From NCBI RefSeq assembly GCF_903819435.1, contig NZ_CAIJDP010000045.1, positions 1 through 64,000 of the forward strand: 64,000 bases of DNA. Reading direction: 5' to 3'. Source of the stretch: Flavobacterium salmonis. GTDB taxonomy: Bacteria; Bacteroidota; Bacteroidia; Flavobacteriales; Flavobacteriaceae. The position numbers and the translations under genes are program-made. Shown here in pieces: positions 1-8,999 of the stretch. How positions within the stretch are numbered: position 1 is the first letter of the stretch; the number at the start of each line of letters is the position of its first letter. Below the pieces are notes generated by a model. It was not told the DNA's origin. It did not search any database and worked only from the letters and a program-made list of their open reading frames with translations.

Positions 1-99
1 ATTACACTAAAAAGATACAAAAAAAGGAGCAGAAAACTTTTAGCTTCTGCTCCTTATTAATTAACAATTTATTTGTGAAAAGACTTTTTCAGTGCCCTC
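1..99. mobile_element. Right end of a MITE-like element cut by the window edge
   Basis: Positions 83-99 (ACTTTTTCAGTGCCCTC) are identical to the 17-base terminal inverted repeat of the complete small element at 61921-62101. As in that copy, a strong hairpin precedes the end (arms AAGGAGCAGAA at 24-34 and TTCTGCTCCTT at 45-55). The other end lies outside the window, so the size is unknown and this could also be the end of a full insertion sequence. The bases just outside, 100-125, end in GAGCGG followed by a T-run, like half of a terminator stem. Confidence 0.5.
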
Positions 100-139
100 T
101 AAAAATTGAGCGGTTTTTTTTATTTCTTCATGGTAAGGA

Positions 140-1027
140 CTATTTACTAAGCAGGATACTCCAGTCTGCTCCACTGTAAATTTTATGTTTTGCTGAAAAA
201 CTACCTTGATTTACAGCTAGTGAAAAATTCAAAAGACTGTTAAAATAGCAAACATCTGTTCCTACTGAAACTTCTCCAAAAGTATTTACAAACTTTAATT
301 TTCCTTCGTATGCTTTTTTAGTTCCGTTGAAAATTTGAATTTTAACCAAATCTCCTGCTTTTAAACCAAGATTAGCAAATGTTTTTTTATCAATATTTGT
401 CCAGACATTTCCGTATTGAATATCCAAAATCGGAATTCCTCCTTTTATAATTCCTTTTTCGAAAACAGGCTTTTGGTAATCAATTTTTACCACTTCGCTG
501 GCTAGTTTAGGACCGACTTCTTCAAAAGTAATCGTTTTAGAAGCTAAACGGGCTCCGGTAAAAGCATATACATCACGCCCGTGAAAGGTATAAGATTCAT
601 TTGAATTCTGACGGCGGTTTTTTACTTCATCAATTTCACGGACTTCCTGAATTCCTAATTGCTCAGCGATTAAGGTTAAAGTTCCATTATCCGGAGTTAC
701 AAAATAATGACCGGACTTTGTCAATAATACTACAGAATGTCTTGCTGTACCCACACCAGGATCACAAACCGAAACAAATACGGTTCCCGCAGGATAATAC
801 TGAGCCGTTTGCGATAAGCGGTATGCTGCTTCCCAAATATTAAAAGCAGGAATTTCGTGTGTTATGTCAAATATTTTCAAATCGGTTGAAACTCCCATTG
901 CAACTCCTTTCATAGCAGAAACTGCTCCATCTTTCAAACCAAAATCTGATTGAAAAACCAATACGTTATTTTGTGAAAAGCCATTAAATGTAACGACAAA
1001 CAAAAAAAGTAATAACCGTAATTTCAT
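140..1027 (-). CDS. Exported SAM hydroxide adenosyltransferase (DUF62 family)
   Basis: 295 residues. The family (SAM-dependent chlorinase/fluorinase fold, DUF62) mostly hydrolyses S-adenosylmethionine to adenosine and methionine. The N-terminal signature is visible as FQSDFGLKDGAVSAMKG around residues 26-42, followed by the PGVG and TPDNG segments typical of the family. Unusually the protein starts with a hydrophobic signal peptide ending near GFSQ (residues 1-19), so this copy should act in the periplasm or outside, where its SAM substrate is not expected. A Bacteroidota -7 element in minus orientation (CAAAGGTA, read as TACCTTTG) lies at 1051-1058, placing the transcript start shortly before the ATG. 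Monocistronic. Confidence 0.85.
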   Translation of the reverse strand: MKLRLLLFLFVVTFNGFSQNNVLVFQSDFGLKDGAVSAMKGVAMGVSTDLKIFDITHEIPAFNIWEAAYRLSQTAQYYPAGTVFVSVCDPGVGTARHSVVLLTKSGHYFVTPDNGTLTLIAEQLGIQEVREIDEVKNRRQNSNESYTFHGRDVYAFTGARLASKTITFEEVGPKLASEVVKIDYQKPVFEKGIIKGGIPILDIQYGNVWTNIDKKTFANLGLKAGDLVKIQIFNGTKKAYEGKLKFVNTFGEVSVGTDVCYFNSLLNFSLAVNQGSFSAKHKIYSGADWSILLSK

Positions 1028-1050
1028 TTTTTTTATTTTTAGAATTTACG

Positions 1051-1058
1051 CAAAGGTA
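1051..1058 (-). promoter_or_regulatory. -7 promoter element of the SAM hydrolase gene
   Basis: CAAAGGTA is the complement of TACCTTTG, an exact match to the Bacteroidota TANNTTTG -7 box, 24 bases upstream of the minus-strand start codon. No convincing TTG is seen at the ideal -33 distance. Confidence 0.45.
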
Positions 1059-1135
1059 TTTTATAAATATCAAAAAATAACATATAAAACTTATAAAAAG
1101 CATCATTTTATAAATCAATTTTAATGTTTTACAGT

Positions 1136-1143
1136 TACATTTG
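1136..1143 (+). promoter_or_regulatory. -7 promoter element of the TonB receptor gene at 1220
   Basis: TACATTTG fits the TANNTTTG consensus and would give a leader of about 70 bases before the ATG at 1220. Confidence 0.35.
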
Positions 1144-1219
1144 TATTTTATTAATTATCCCATGTAATTAATAGGGAATAACTATTCTTTGCAAAACAAT
1201 ACTTAAACCAAACGAATTT

Positions 1220-3883
1220 ATGAGAAAAAAACTAAAACTTATAATTACACTGATTTTCACCTTATCGTGCAGTTTGTTTTTCGCCCAAAATCACGAAATC
1301 AACGGAACAGTCACAAACGAAAACGGAGATCCCTTAGAATTTGCAACAGTTCTTATTAAAGGTTCTCAAACCAGCGTTACAACCGATACATCTGGAAAAT
1401 TTAAAATTACTTCCTCAACAAATTCTCCAAGCTTAATTGTTTCCTTACTTGGATATATACCAAAAGAAGTGGTAGCAAGAGATCATTTTGTTGAAGTTCA
1501 GCTCTTCTTTGAAAGCAATAATCTGGATGAAATTGTGGTTGTGGGAAGCCGGAATCCAAAGAAAAGTAAACTTGAAACTGCAGTACCTGTAGATGTTGTG
1601 AATTTAGCCAAAATCAGAAATATAACTCCACAAACTACTACAAACGACATATTGACTTATTTGATTCCGTCTTTCAATTCCAACCGACAATCTTCGGCTG
1701 ACGGAACAGAACATATTGATCCTGCTTCTTTGAGAGGTTTGGGACCAGATCAGGTGTTAGTTTTGGTCAATGGCAAAAGAAGGCATACGACTTCGCTGGT
1801 TAATTACCAAAATACCGTCGGAAATGGCTCTGTTGGAACAGATTTAAGCGCAATTCCGGCATCGGCAATTAAGCGAATTGAGGTTTTACGTGACGGCGCA
1901 GCTGCACAATATGGTTCTGATGCCATCGCCGGTGTAATCAATTTAGTTTTAAAAGATAATACAGGCTTAGAAGCCAATGCAACTTATGGAGGAACTTCAA
2001 GAAATGACGGACAAACGACAAATTTAAATCTAAATTACGGTACAAAAATTGGAAGCAAAGGAGGTTTTATCAATCTTTCGGGAGAATTCAATAACCGTGA
2101 AAAGACAAACCGTTCTCAAAACCATAACCTGATTATTTTTGATCAAACCTCTATTGGAAATGGCTCTGGAACTACTTCTTATGATTTTGCAATTGATGCT
2201 GCAGAATCTCGTCAGTTTGATGATAACTTGTTAGCCCAAAACGGATTGAAGCGTGATGATTTTAATTTTCAGATTGGAGATGCTAAAATTCAAAATATAC
2301 AGGGTTTCTTTAATACTTCTATTCCATTAAACGAACAAATCGAATTTTATGCATCAGGAGGTGTCAGTCACAGAAAAGGAACCGGTTACGGATTCAGACG
2401 TTTACCAAGTGAAACTGAAAATGTTGTAGCTTCTATTTTTCCATTTGGATTTCAGCCCGAACTAAACTCAGTTGTAACAGATCTTTCTTCTTCTTTTGGG
2501 TTTAAATTTAAATTTGGAGAGTGGAAGCTGGATTTAAGCAATACCATCGGACAAAATAAATTTGTTTACGAAGTATCAAATACAAATAACGTTTCATTAG
2601 GAAATGCAAGTCCAACAGAGTTTGAGGCCGGAAATCATTCTTTTCTTCAAAATACTGTAAATGCAGATATATCAAGATTATACAAAGAAATTTTTAATGG
2701 ATTGAACGTTGCTTTTGGTGCTGAATATCGTTTTGAAAAATATAAAATTGTTCCTGGTGAAGAAGCTTCTTATATTGATGGCGGGGCGCAATCGTTTCCG
2801 GGATTTTCTCCCTTGAATGCAGTAGATGAAAACAGAAACAGTGTTGGAATTTATGCGGATGTTGAAGCGGATGTTACAGAGAAATTATTGATTGGAGTTG
2901 CCGGTCGTTTTGAAGATTATACCGATTTTGGAAATACAATTAACGGAAAATTATCTGCCCGATATAAAATTCTGGACAACCTTTCAGTTCGCGGTGCCAT
3001 TGGGTCAGGATTCAGAGCGCCTTCATTGCATCAACAATATTTTAATAATATAGCAACCGATGTCGTTGATGGAGAAGTTCTAAATTCTGGTATTTTCAGA
3101 AATGACAGCGACGTTGCAAAACAACTCGGAATTCCGAAATTAAAAGAAGAGACCTCTAAAAATTATAGTTTTGGAATTGTTTATTCTCCAACAAAACAAT
3201 TACATATCACGGCTGATTATTACCACATCAAAATCGACAACAGAATCATTTTGACCGGAAATTTAGGAAACGATGCTTATGGAGAACCCGTTGAGGAACT
3301 TCGCAAACTGTTTGCCCAATATGGAGCTGAAACCGGACGTTTTTTCACCAATGCAATTAATACCACTACAAATGGACTTGACGTTGTTATTGATTATGAT
3401 TTAAACCTTGGAAAAGGAAAATTAAATCTTTCGTTATTGTACAATTACAATGACAACAAAGTTGATGATCAGTTAAACAATATCCCATCCCTATTTGTTG
3501 GTCAGGAAGATGTTTACTACGGTCCGCAGGAAAGAAGTTTGATTGAGACCAATACTCCAAAACATAAAGGTACTTTTGCCATTAATTATGGTTTAGACAA
3601 ATGGAACTTTTTATTGAGAAATACTTATTTTGGAGAAGTAACCAGAGATGGTTTTCCGTTTGGGGGAATTCAGAAACATGACGGAAAAGTCGTAACTGAT
3701 TTAACTGCAGCATATAAAATAACACCAAAAATTCAGTTTGCATTAGGGGCCAATAACTTATTTGATATTTTCCCGGATAGACAAATTTATGAAAACAGCT
3801 ATTTCGGAGTATTCAAATATGCTCCGGTTCAGATGGGAACTACAGGGGCTTATTATTTTGGAAGATTGAGTTTAACTTTATAA
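1220..3883 (+). CDS. TonB-dependent outer-membrane receptor
   Basis: 887 residues. A signal peptide (about 1-22, ending FAQ) is followed by a carboxypeptidase-regulatory-like beta domain (GTVTNENGDPLEFATV, residues about 28-110), a plug domain (about 120-245, with the LRGLGPDQVLVLVNGKRRH and AAAQYGSDAIAGVINLVLK segments), and a 22-strand barrel ending in an aromatic-rich GRLSLTL tail. It imports a ligand through the outer membrane using TonB energy. The substrate cannot be told: there is no SusD partner, so glycan uptake is unlikely, and a siderophore or similar small molecule is plausible. It stands alone, with a terminator hairpin right after it at 3947-3975. Confidence 0.9.
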   Translation: MRKKLKLIITLIFTLSCSLFFAQNHEINGTVTNENGDPLEFATVLIKGSQTSVTTDTSGKFKITSSTNSPSLIVSLLGYIPKEVVARDHFVEVQLFFESNNLDEIVVVGSRNPKKSKLETAVPVDVVNLAKIRNITPQTTTNDILTYLIPSFNSNRQSSADGTEHIDPASLRGLGPDQVLVLVNGKRRHTTSLVNYQNTVGNGSVGTDLSAIPASAIKRIEVLRDGAAAQYGSDAIAGVINLVLKDNTGLEANATYGGTSRNDGQTTNLNLNYGTKIGSKGGFINLSGEFNNREKTNRSQNHNLIIFDQTSIGNGSGTTSYDFAIDAAESRQFDDNLLAQNGLKRDDFNFQIGDAKIQNIQGFFNTSIPLNEQIEFYASGGVSHRKGTGYGFRRLPSETENVVASIFPFGFQPELNSVVTDLSSSFGFKFKFGEWKLDLSNTIGQNKFVYEVSNTNNVSLGNASPTEFEAGNHSFLQNTVNADISRLYKEIFNGLNVAFGAEYRFEKYKIVPGEEASYIDGGAQSFPGFSPLNAVDENRNSVGIYADVEADVTEKLLIGVAGRFEDYTDFGNTINGKLSARYKILDNLSVRGAIGSGFRAPSLHQQYFNNIATDVVDGEVLNSGIFRNDSDVAKQLGIPKLKEETSKNYSFGIVYSPTKQLHITADYYHIKIDNRIILTGNLGNDAYGEPVEELRKLFAQYGAETGRFFTNAINTTTNGLDVVIDYDLNLGKGKLNLSLLYNYNDNKVDDQLNNIPSLFVGQEDVYYGPQERSLIETNTPKHKGTFAINYGLDKWNFLLRNTYFGEVTRDGFPFGGIQKHDGKVVTDLTAAYKITPKIQFALGANNLFDIFPDRQIYENSYFGVFKYAPVQMGTTGAYYFGRLSLTL

Positions 3884-3946
3884 TTTTTAACCAAAAATAA
3901 GGCAAAAAGTAGCAAAACCCCGGAGAAGTAAAGTGTCTAAAAAAGC

Positions 3947-3975
3947 AATAACCGCCCAAATAGGCGGTTATTTTA
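3947..3975 (+). terminator. Terminator after the TonB receptor gene
   Basis: Perfect 10-bp stem AATAACCGCC (3947-3956) with GGCGGTTATT (3963-3972), a six-base loop and a following T-run. Confidence 0.8.
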
Positions 3976-4017
3976 CTTCGGTTCTTTTTGAAATTACTAG
4001 TTGAAAATCTACATAAG

Positions 4018-4041
4018 AAAGCCCCGCAAAATTGCGAGGCA
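4018..4041 (-). terminator. Terminator after the M4 protease gene
   Basis: Read on the minus strand this is GCCTCGCAA, a short loop and TGCGGGGC followed by a T-rich stretch, 27 bases past the protease stop codon. Confidence 0.65.
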
Positions 4042-4067
4042 TTCCGTTTTTACTAACTCAAATTCAA

Positions 4068-6833
4068 TTATTTCTTAACAAATTTCTTAACGATTTTTTT
4101 ACTTCCGTTATTTAATTCGATAATATAAACCCCCGTATTTAATGTACTTACATCAATAGGGTTTCCTGAAAATGCTCCAGTAATAATTTGTTGTCCTAAT
4201 GTATTTACAATTTTAAAAGTATACCCTGAATTGTTTAAAAACGATACATTTAACTCATCGGCTACCGGATTTGGGTATAATGCAAAACTTGAAGTTTCAG
4301 TAGTTTCGACTAATCCTGCAGCAATTTCTTCGTTTGTAATGGCCCCTGAAGCTGTAATGTTTATCGAATAATCTTCTACCTGACCATAAGAGAAAGCCTC
4401 ACAAGATGTTGGAATTCCGTTGTATTTCATAGAAACTCTAACTCTGGTTGTTCCAAGTGTTGCTGTTGCCGGTATTGTGATTGTTCCCGTTACCGGAGTT
4501 GTTGTTGATGTGGCTTTTGTCCAAACAGTTTCACCTGAATCGGCAAAATCACCATCCTGATTATAATCTATAAAAACAGCATAACCTTCGCTATAAACAG
4601 AAGAGGTCCAACTTGGAGTAATCGTAATAGTATAAGCATTTCCTCTTGCTGCATTTGTAGAAACAGCAGTGTAATTTTCATAACCGGTAGTTCCTGTTGA
4701 AGTATTATTAATTGTTCCAAATACCACTTTACCAATTCTCTCGTCTGCGGCACTATTTCCCTGAGAAGTACAATAGGTTACAGTCGCTGCAGTAGTAGTA
4801 ATATTTACAGTATTGCTGGAAGCAGAAAGATTTCCTGCAGCATCTTTGGCTTTTACACTAAAACTATAAGCCGTTAAAGCGCTTAAACCTGTTACGGCAT
4901 AAGTTGTTGTAGTAGATGATCCTTTTAAAGTTGTTCCCTGATAAATATTATACCCTGTAACAGCTACATTATCTGTTGAGGCCGTCCATGATAAGTTTGT
5001 TGTTGTGCCTGTAGTACCTGAAGCTGCCAGACTTGCCGGTGCCGTTGGCGCTGTTGTATCTGTAGAACTGCTGTAAGCTGCTCCAACCCCCACAGCATAA
5101 AATGCATTTGTTGTTGCAATTACCTCTGCTGATCCCGCACCATATAAATCAATTGCCGATTGTATTCCGGAAGTTCTTGCATTTGCAAAAGTTGAATTAG
5201 CGGTCAAATAAACGCTCTCCAGCCGATACGCTATTTTTGCTGCCTTGTCAATTGTAATACCCGTAACATTATAGGCATTTCCGATGTCATTTGTACCTGT
5301 CTTACCAACTGCTAAAATATAAAACCAGTGATTTAGTACCCCGGAATTTGTATGTACTCCGCAATAATCATTGGATTCTGTAGGTGTACAGTTTGGGTTG
5401 ATCCAATAGGTTCCGCCATAAGTATCTGGTTGCCCTTCAGCATTTGGGTTACTCATTGATCGTAAAGCAGCATGTCCTGATCTTCTTTCTATATCTTCTC
5501 CAATTAACCATATAGATTTTGTTGGTGCGGCAAAATACTCAATACAGGCTCCCCAAATATCCGAAAAAGCTTCGTTCATTGCTCCGGACTCTTTTTGATA
5601 AGCTAAGTTTGCTGTGTAGGAACAAATGGCATGACCGATTTCATGACCAGCTACATCAATAGATGTTAAAATATCAAAATAGGTTCCGCTTCCATCTCCG
5701 TAAGTCATTACACTTCCGTTCCAGTAAGCATTATCATATGCATTGCTGTAATGCACATAACTTTTTATGATAGTACCTGCGTTATCAAAACTGTTCCTGC
5801 CATGTACACTAGACCAGTAATCATAAGTTTTTTCTGCTCCCCAATGCGCATCCAATGCACCATTATCTTTGTTTGTATTTGCATACTCAGCAGCAGTCCA
5901 GTTATTATCTGCATCTGTAAAATTTACTGCAGCAGTGTAGCTGGTTCCCTTTTGCATATTAAAGGTATTAATACCCAACCCTCTTGTTGCATCTGCCAAT
6001 CTATAAGACGATCCGCTTAGAGTTGTTTGTATAACCTGCGTTCCGCTATAACGTGTAGCTGCATTTGCGGCTACAATGGCAACTTTAGAGCTTGAAGATG
6101 CTTTTGAGTGGTCTATACTTGTTGCTTTTGATTTGCCATGGCTATATTTTCCAAGATGCTTTATCGTTGCATTGTAAAATAAAACTTTTCCGGTAATAGC
6201 GTCTATGTAAACATCACCACGACTTACGGGATTTGTGGCATAAATATCAAACTTGTAAGCCAAACGAACATTATCCCTTGTCCTTTTTTGCCCCTGATCT
6301 TCCATCGCTGGTAAAAGGACCAATTCTCCTTTTGGTTTTTCATAATTCATTTCTTTTGCATCAAGCGGAGTCTCCCACAGATATTGCTTTGCGCCAATTT
6401 GGCTTATTGCTTTATTAAAAGCTTCATCTGTAGAAAGTTTAGGTGTTATTTCTACATTTTCAAGGTCATAATATTCACCATTCATAGAAATTAATTTGCC
6501 ACTTTTATAATGTAGGCTATAGTTTGCAAACTCAACTTTAATTCCCTGATTATACAATTGAAATTTTTCATGAGTATAACCATCTTTATCCGTTTCGGTC
6601 CTGATTTTGGCAAAAGACTGATTCTCTTTTAGCCCTAATTGATCCTGAAAGACCTTTCTTGAATCGGAATCTTTGTAAGAAGCACTTTCGTTAAAGATAA
6701 TTGAACTTGGTAATCCGTTTTCGGATACATTTTTCTGACTTACGCGTTTGTCTGTTATTTGCGAAAATGCGGTTAAAGAAAATGTGAACATAATAACTGT
6801 CGTAGTGACAATTTTTGGTAATTTTTTTTCCAT
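4068..6833 (-). CDS. T9SS-exported thermolysin-like (M4) metalloprotease with Fn3 and GEVED domains
   Basis: 921 residues. Visible in order: signal peptide (1-24), FTP/PepSY-type propeptide (about 50-225), M4 catalytic domain (about 260-585) with the zinc motif HEIGH at 397-401 and third zinc ligand E421 in GAMNEAFSD, a fibronectin type III domain (about 592-682), a GEVED domain (about 735-827, ending GQVEDYSINI), and a type IX secretion type A sorting tail (about 848-921, FALYPNPVADEL and a basic KKIVKKFVKK end). It should be a secreted, propeptide-activated extracellular protease. The type IX tail agrees with gldH elsewhere in the window. A -7 like element (CAAAAATA, complement TATTTTTG) is at 6909-6916. 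Confidence 0.93.
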   Translation of the reverse strand: MEKKLPKIVTTTVIMFTFSLTAFSQITDKRVSQKNVSENGLPSSIIFNESASYKDSDSRKVFQDQLGLKENQSFAKIRTETDKDGYTHEKFQLYNQGIKVEFANYSLHYKSGKLISMNGEYYDLENVEITPKLSTDEAFNKAISQIGAKQYLWETPLDAKEMNYEKPKGELVLLPAMEDQGQKRTRDNVRLAYKFDIYATNPVSRGDVYIDAITGKVLFYNATIKHLGKYSHGKSKATSIDHSKASSSSKVAIVAANAATRYSGTQVIQTTLSGSSYRLADATRGLGINTFNMQKGTSYTAAVNFTDADNNWTAAEYANTNKDNGALDAHWGAEKTYDYWSSVHGRNSFDNAGTIIKSYVHYSNAYDNAYWNGSVMTYGDGSGTYFDILTSIDVAGHEIGHAICSYTANLAYQKESGAMNEAFSDIWGACIEYFAAPTKSIWLIGEDIERRSGHAALRSMSNPNAEGQPDTYGGTYWINPNCTPTESNDYCGVHTNSGVLNHWFYILAVGKTGTNDIGNAYNVTGITIDKAAKIAYRLESVYLTANSTFANARTSGIQSAIDLYGAGSAEVIATTNAFYAVGVGAAYSSSTDTTAPTAPASLAASGTTGTTTNLSWTASTDNVAVTGYNIYQGTTLKGSSTTTTYAVTGLSALTAYSFSVKAKDAAGNLSASSNTVNITTTAATVTYCTSQGNSAADERIGKVVFGTINNTSTGTTGYENYTAVSTNAARGNAYTITITPSWTSSVYSEGYAVFIDYNQDGDFADSGETVWTKATSTTTPVTGTITIPATATLGTTRVRVSMKYNGIPTSCEAFSYGQVEDYSINITASGAITNEEIAAGLVETTETSSFALYPNPVADELNVSFLNNSGYTFKIVNTLGQQIITGAFSGNPIDVSTLNTGVYIIELNNGSKKIVKKFVKK

Positions 6834-7121
6834 AATAAAAGGGGTTTAAAATTTTGGTAAATAAATTAAAACAAAATATTTAATGTAGGTAAATACTTTA
6901 ATTTATGACAAAAATATTTCAATTTTGTTATTTTATCGACGAATTTTGCCTTTAATCGATAAAATACAACGCTTTTTATCTTAAACTCACTTTTATTTAA
7001 CAATATGTAAAGATTTTGTAAAAATTTACATCAAAAACGATATATTACTTAATTATAAAATATTGTAAAACAATAATTAATAGAAAAAAGAAAGGCATTT
7101 TAGAATTTATTCAACAAAAAA
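6834..7121. other. AT-rich gap upstream of the M4 protease gene
   Basis: Besides the possible -7 box at 6909-6916 this stretch is very AT-rich with no open frame. I see no RNA gene or strong hairpin until the small element beginning at 7122. Confidence 0.5.
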
Positions 7122-7240
7122 GAGGCTGTCCGAAAAGTCGAAGCTAGCCTCTGAGAATTGCATAAATGAAATTCGTCTCCAATAGGAGTCCAAATATTTT
7201 AGTATAAAAAAGAGGCTGTCCATACTTTTCGGACAGCCTC
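7122..7240. mobile_element. 119-bp MITE-like element with perfect terminal inverted repeats
   Basis: The ends are a perfect 17-base inverted repeat: GAGGCTGTCCGAAAAGT at 7122-7138 and ACTTTTCGGACAGCCTC at 7224-7240. The right end also holds an inner hairpin (GAGGCTGTCC 7212-7221 with GGACAGCCTC 7231-7240) that could end transcription of the minus-strand genes at 7267-9694. The interior motif CTCTGAGAAT is shared with the 181-bp element at 61921-62101, and both sets of ends finish in AAAAGT. No clear target-site duplication is seen (left ACAAAAAA, right CTCCTATT), so it may be old or be a hairpin duplication rather than a true transposon. Confidence 0.5.
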
Positions 7241-7266
7241 CTCCTATTTTAGCAGAACGAAATTAA

Positions 7267-7920
7267 TTATCTTTCCATTTCCGGAATTTCTCCTTCAATT
7301 ATCAAATCCGCTTCAGTTGAAGCAATAATATATTCAACAGAAACACCTGGCGCACGTTCTAAGAGCTTAAAACCATTTTTCGTGACTTCGAGAACTGCAA
7401 GCTCGGTTACTACTTTTTTAACGCATCCTACGCCTGTTAAGGGTAAAGTACATTTTTTAAGAATTTTAGATTCTCCTGCTTTGTTAACGTGCATCATGGC
7501 TACTATGATATTTTCGGCAGAAGCCACCAAATCCATAGCGCCTCCCATTCCTTTTACCATTTTACCCGGAATTTTCCAGTTGGCAATATCACCGTTTTCA
7601 GAAACTTCCATCGCTCCCAAAATCGTTAAATCAACTTTCTGGCTACGGATCATTCCGAAACTAAAAGCAGAGTCAAAGAAACTCGCCCCCAGGAGTGTTG
7701 TAATAGTCTGTTTTCCCGCATTGATAATATCGGCATCTTCTTCTCCTTCAAAAGGAAAAGGTCCCATCCCGAGAACTCCGTTTTCACTTTGAAATTCTAC
7801 AGAAATATCATCTCTTACATAATTTGCAACCAGTGTTGGAATCCCAATACCAAGATTGACAAAATAGCCGTCTTTTACTTCTTTTGCAATTCGTTTTGCT
7901 ATATCTTCTTTTGTTAACAT
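7267..7920 (-). CDS. scoB: 3-oxoacid CoA-transferase subunit B
   Basis: 217 residues from the ATG at 7920; a longer reading begins at TTG 7935 but has only five extra residues. Subunit B of the succinyl-CoA:3-ketoacid CoA-transferase, which moves CoA from succinyl-CoA to acetoacetate in ketone body or branched-chain carbon use. The catalytic glutamate lies in the SENG loop (FQSENGVLGMGP, about residues 45-56), and GIGIPTLV near residue 24 is typical. Its usual partner, subunit A, is at 8993-9694, but a beta-lactamase gene sits between them, which is unusual for this normally adjacent pair. Confidence 0.92.
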   Translation of the reverse strand: MLTKEDIAKRIAKEVKDGYFVNLGIGIPTLVANYVRDDISVEFQSENGVLGMGPFPFEGEEDADIINAGKQTITTLLGASFFDSAFSFGMIRSQKVDLTILGAMEVSENGDIANWKIPGKMVKGMGGAMDLVASAENIIVAMMHVNKAGESKILKKCTLPLTGVGCVKKVVTELAVLEVTKNGFKLLERAPGVSVEYIIASTEADLIIEGEIPEMER

Positions 7921-7989
7921 ATCTTCATGTTTCAATTTTTTAATGTGTCAATTAGATAATGCTCTAGTTATACTGAACATTAATTATTC

Positions 7990-8018
7990 AATTGACAAAT
8001 TATCTCATTATCTAATTC
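7990..8018. repeat. 29-bp direct repeat, copy 1, flanking the beta-lactamase gene
   Basis: This sequence begins AATTGACAAATTATC and recurs exactly at 8971-8999, 981 bases away, on the other side of the beta-lactamase gene. Just upstream the arm AATTAGATAATG (about 7949-7960) is the inverted complement of CATTATCTAATT inside the repeat, so each spacer can form a hairpin. Confidence 0.85.
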
Positions 8019-8902
8019 TTTTTCGTAAAATACTCCCAGGTTGCTTTTGTAATATCTGCAATTATTTTCTCTGTATCTTCTTTGCTTTCAGTGATTTCTT
8101 TTAAATAAACCGAAAGAATAAAGTGCTTTCCATTTGGAAGTTTCACAATGCCTACATCATTCAGGGCAACTCTGAGATTGTTATCATTTGTTCCTGATAT
8201 ACCTGTTCTGTGTGCCAATTCCGTTCCTTCGGGAAGTCCGGCTTTCATCCAGGTAAGCCCTCTTGATGTTTCTACCATTATTTGGTATAAATATTTGGTT
8301 GTATTTTCTTTTAAAACTGCTCCTTTATAAAATTTTTCAAGCAATTCAGTTGTTGCTAAAGGAGTTGAAGTATTTACATAAAGGTTTTCCCAAGATTGCA
8401 TTTGCTCTTCGTTGACCTTGATAACGAAATCCTTAATTCCTTGTTTATTTATAAATTTTTGTACTGTTTTTGTACCTCCAACTAAATTGATCAATATATC
8501 ACATCCATTATTATCGCTATGCGAAACAGTATAACGCAGCAATTTATCCAGAGTTAAGTAAATATTCCCTTCTGGAAAATCTTCTCTGATAGGACTCCAG
8601 GTATCAGGAAGTAAATCTTTCTTTTTAATAAAAATCTTTTGGTCTAATGAAATTTTTCCATGATCAACCTGGCTTAAAACTGCTAAAGCAATATGAAATT
8701 TAAAAACGCTCATCAACGGAGCTTTTAGTTTTCCATTAATACTCAAAGTATCTTTATCTTCAATATTCTTAATAGAAATCCCAACCGTTGCATTCTTTCC
8801 TAAAATAATCTGATCTAATTTTTCACGAAGTTCATTTGTACTTTGGGCAAAAGTCTGAAACGATAAAAAAGAAACCAGAATTGTATAAAAAAGTTTAGTC
8901 AT
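8012..8902 (-). CDS. Class A (subclass A2-like) serine beta-lactamase
   Basis: 296 residues from the ATG at 8902; the upstream extension (to TTG at 8941) would spoil the signal peptide. Signal peptide 1-20 (ending FAQ), then the class A signatures: SVFK (65-68, catalytic Ser65 and Lys68), SDN (129-131), an omega-loop segment near EEQMQSW (about 165-171) and HRTG in place of the classical KTG near residue 245. Asparagine after the SHSD and the long loops match the Bacteroidota CfxA/PER-type group rather than TEM. It should hydrolyse penicillins and perhaps cephalosporins in the periplasm. It lies between the two CoA-transferase subunit genes with hairpin spacers on both sides, suggesting insertion. 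Confidence 0.9.
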   Translation of the reverse strand: MTKLFYTILVSFLSFQTFAQSTNELREKLDQIILGKNATVGISIKNIEDKDTLSINGKLKAPLMSVFKFHIALAVLSQVDHGKISLDQKIFIKKKDLLPDTWSPIREDFPEGNIYLTLDKLLRYTVSHSDNNGCDILINLVGGTKTVQKFINKQGIKDFVIKVNEEQMQSWENLYVNTSTPLATTELLEKFYKGAVLKENTTKYLYQIMVETSRGLTWMKAGLPEGTELAHRTGISGTNDNNLRVALNDVGIVKLPNGKHFILSVYLKEITESKEDTEKIIADITKATWEYFTKKN

Positions 8903-8970
8903 CTTATTAATTTTGAATGTGTTAATTTGATAATTAGACAAATGCTCTTCCTTACACTCAATATTTATTT

Positions 8971-8999
8971 AATTGACAAATTATCTCATTATCTAATTC
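8971..8999. repeat. 29-bp direct repeat, copy 2, flanking the beta-lactamase gene
   Basis: Identical to 7990-8018. It overlaps the last codons of the scoA gene (stop at 8993-8995), and the neighbouring bases (ATAATTAGACAAATGCTC) also resemble those beside copy 1, so the duplicated unit is about 70 bases long but diverged outside the core. Confidence 0.85.

Noticed and set aside
1220..3883. SusC-type glycan receptor
   Set aside because: No SusD gene follows and the closing sequences are not SusC-like; left as a generic TonB receptor.
7990..8999. CRISPR or integron array around the beta-lactamase gene
   Set aside because: Only two repeat copies 981 bases apart and no integrase or attC site features.
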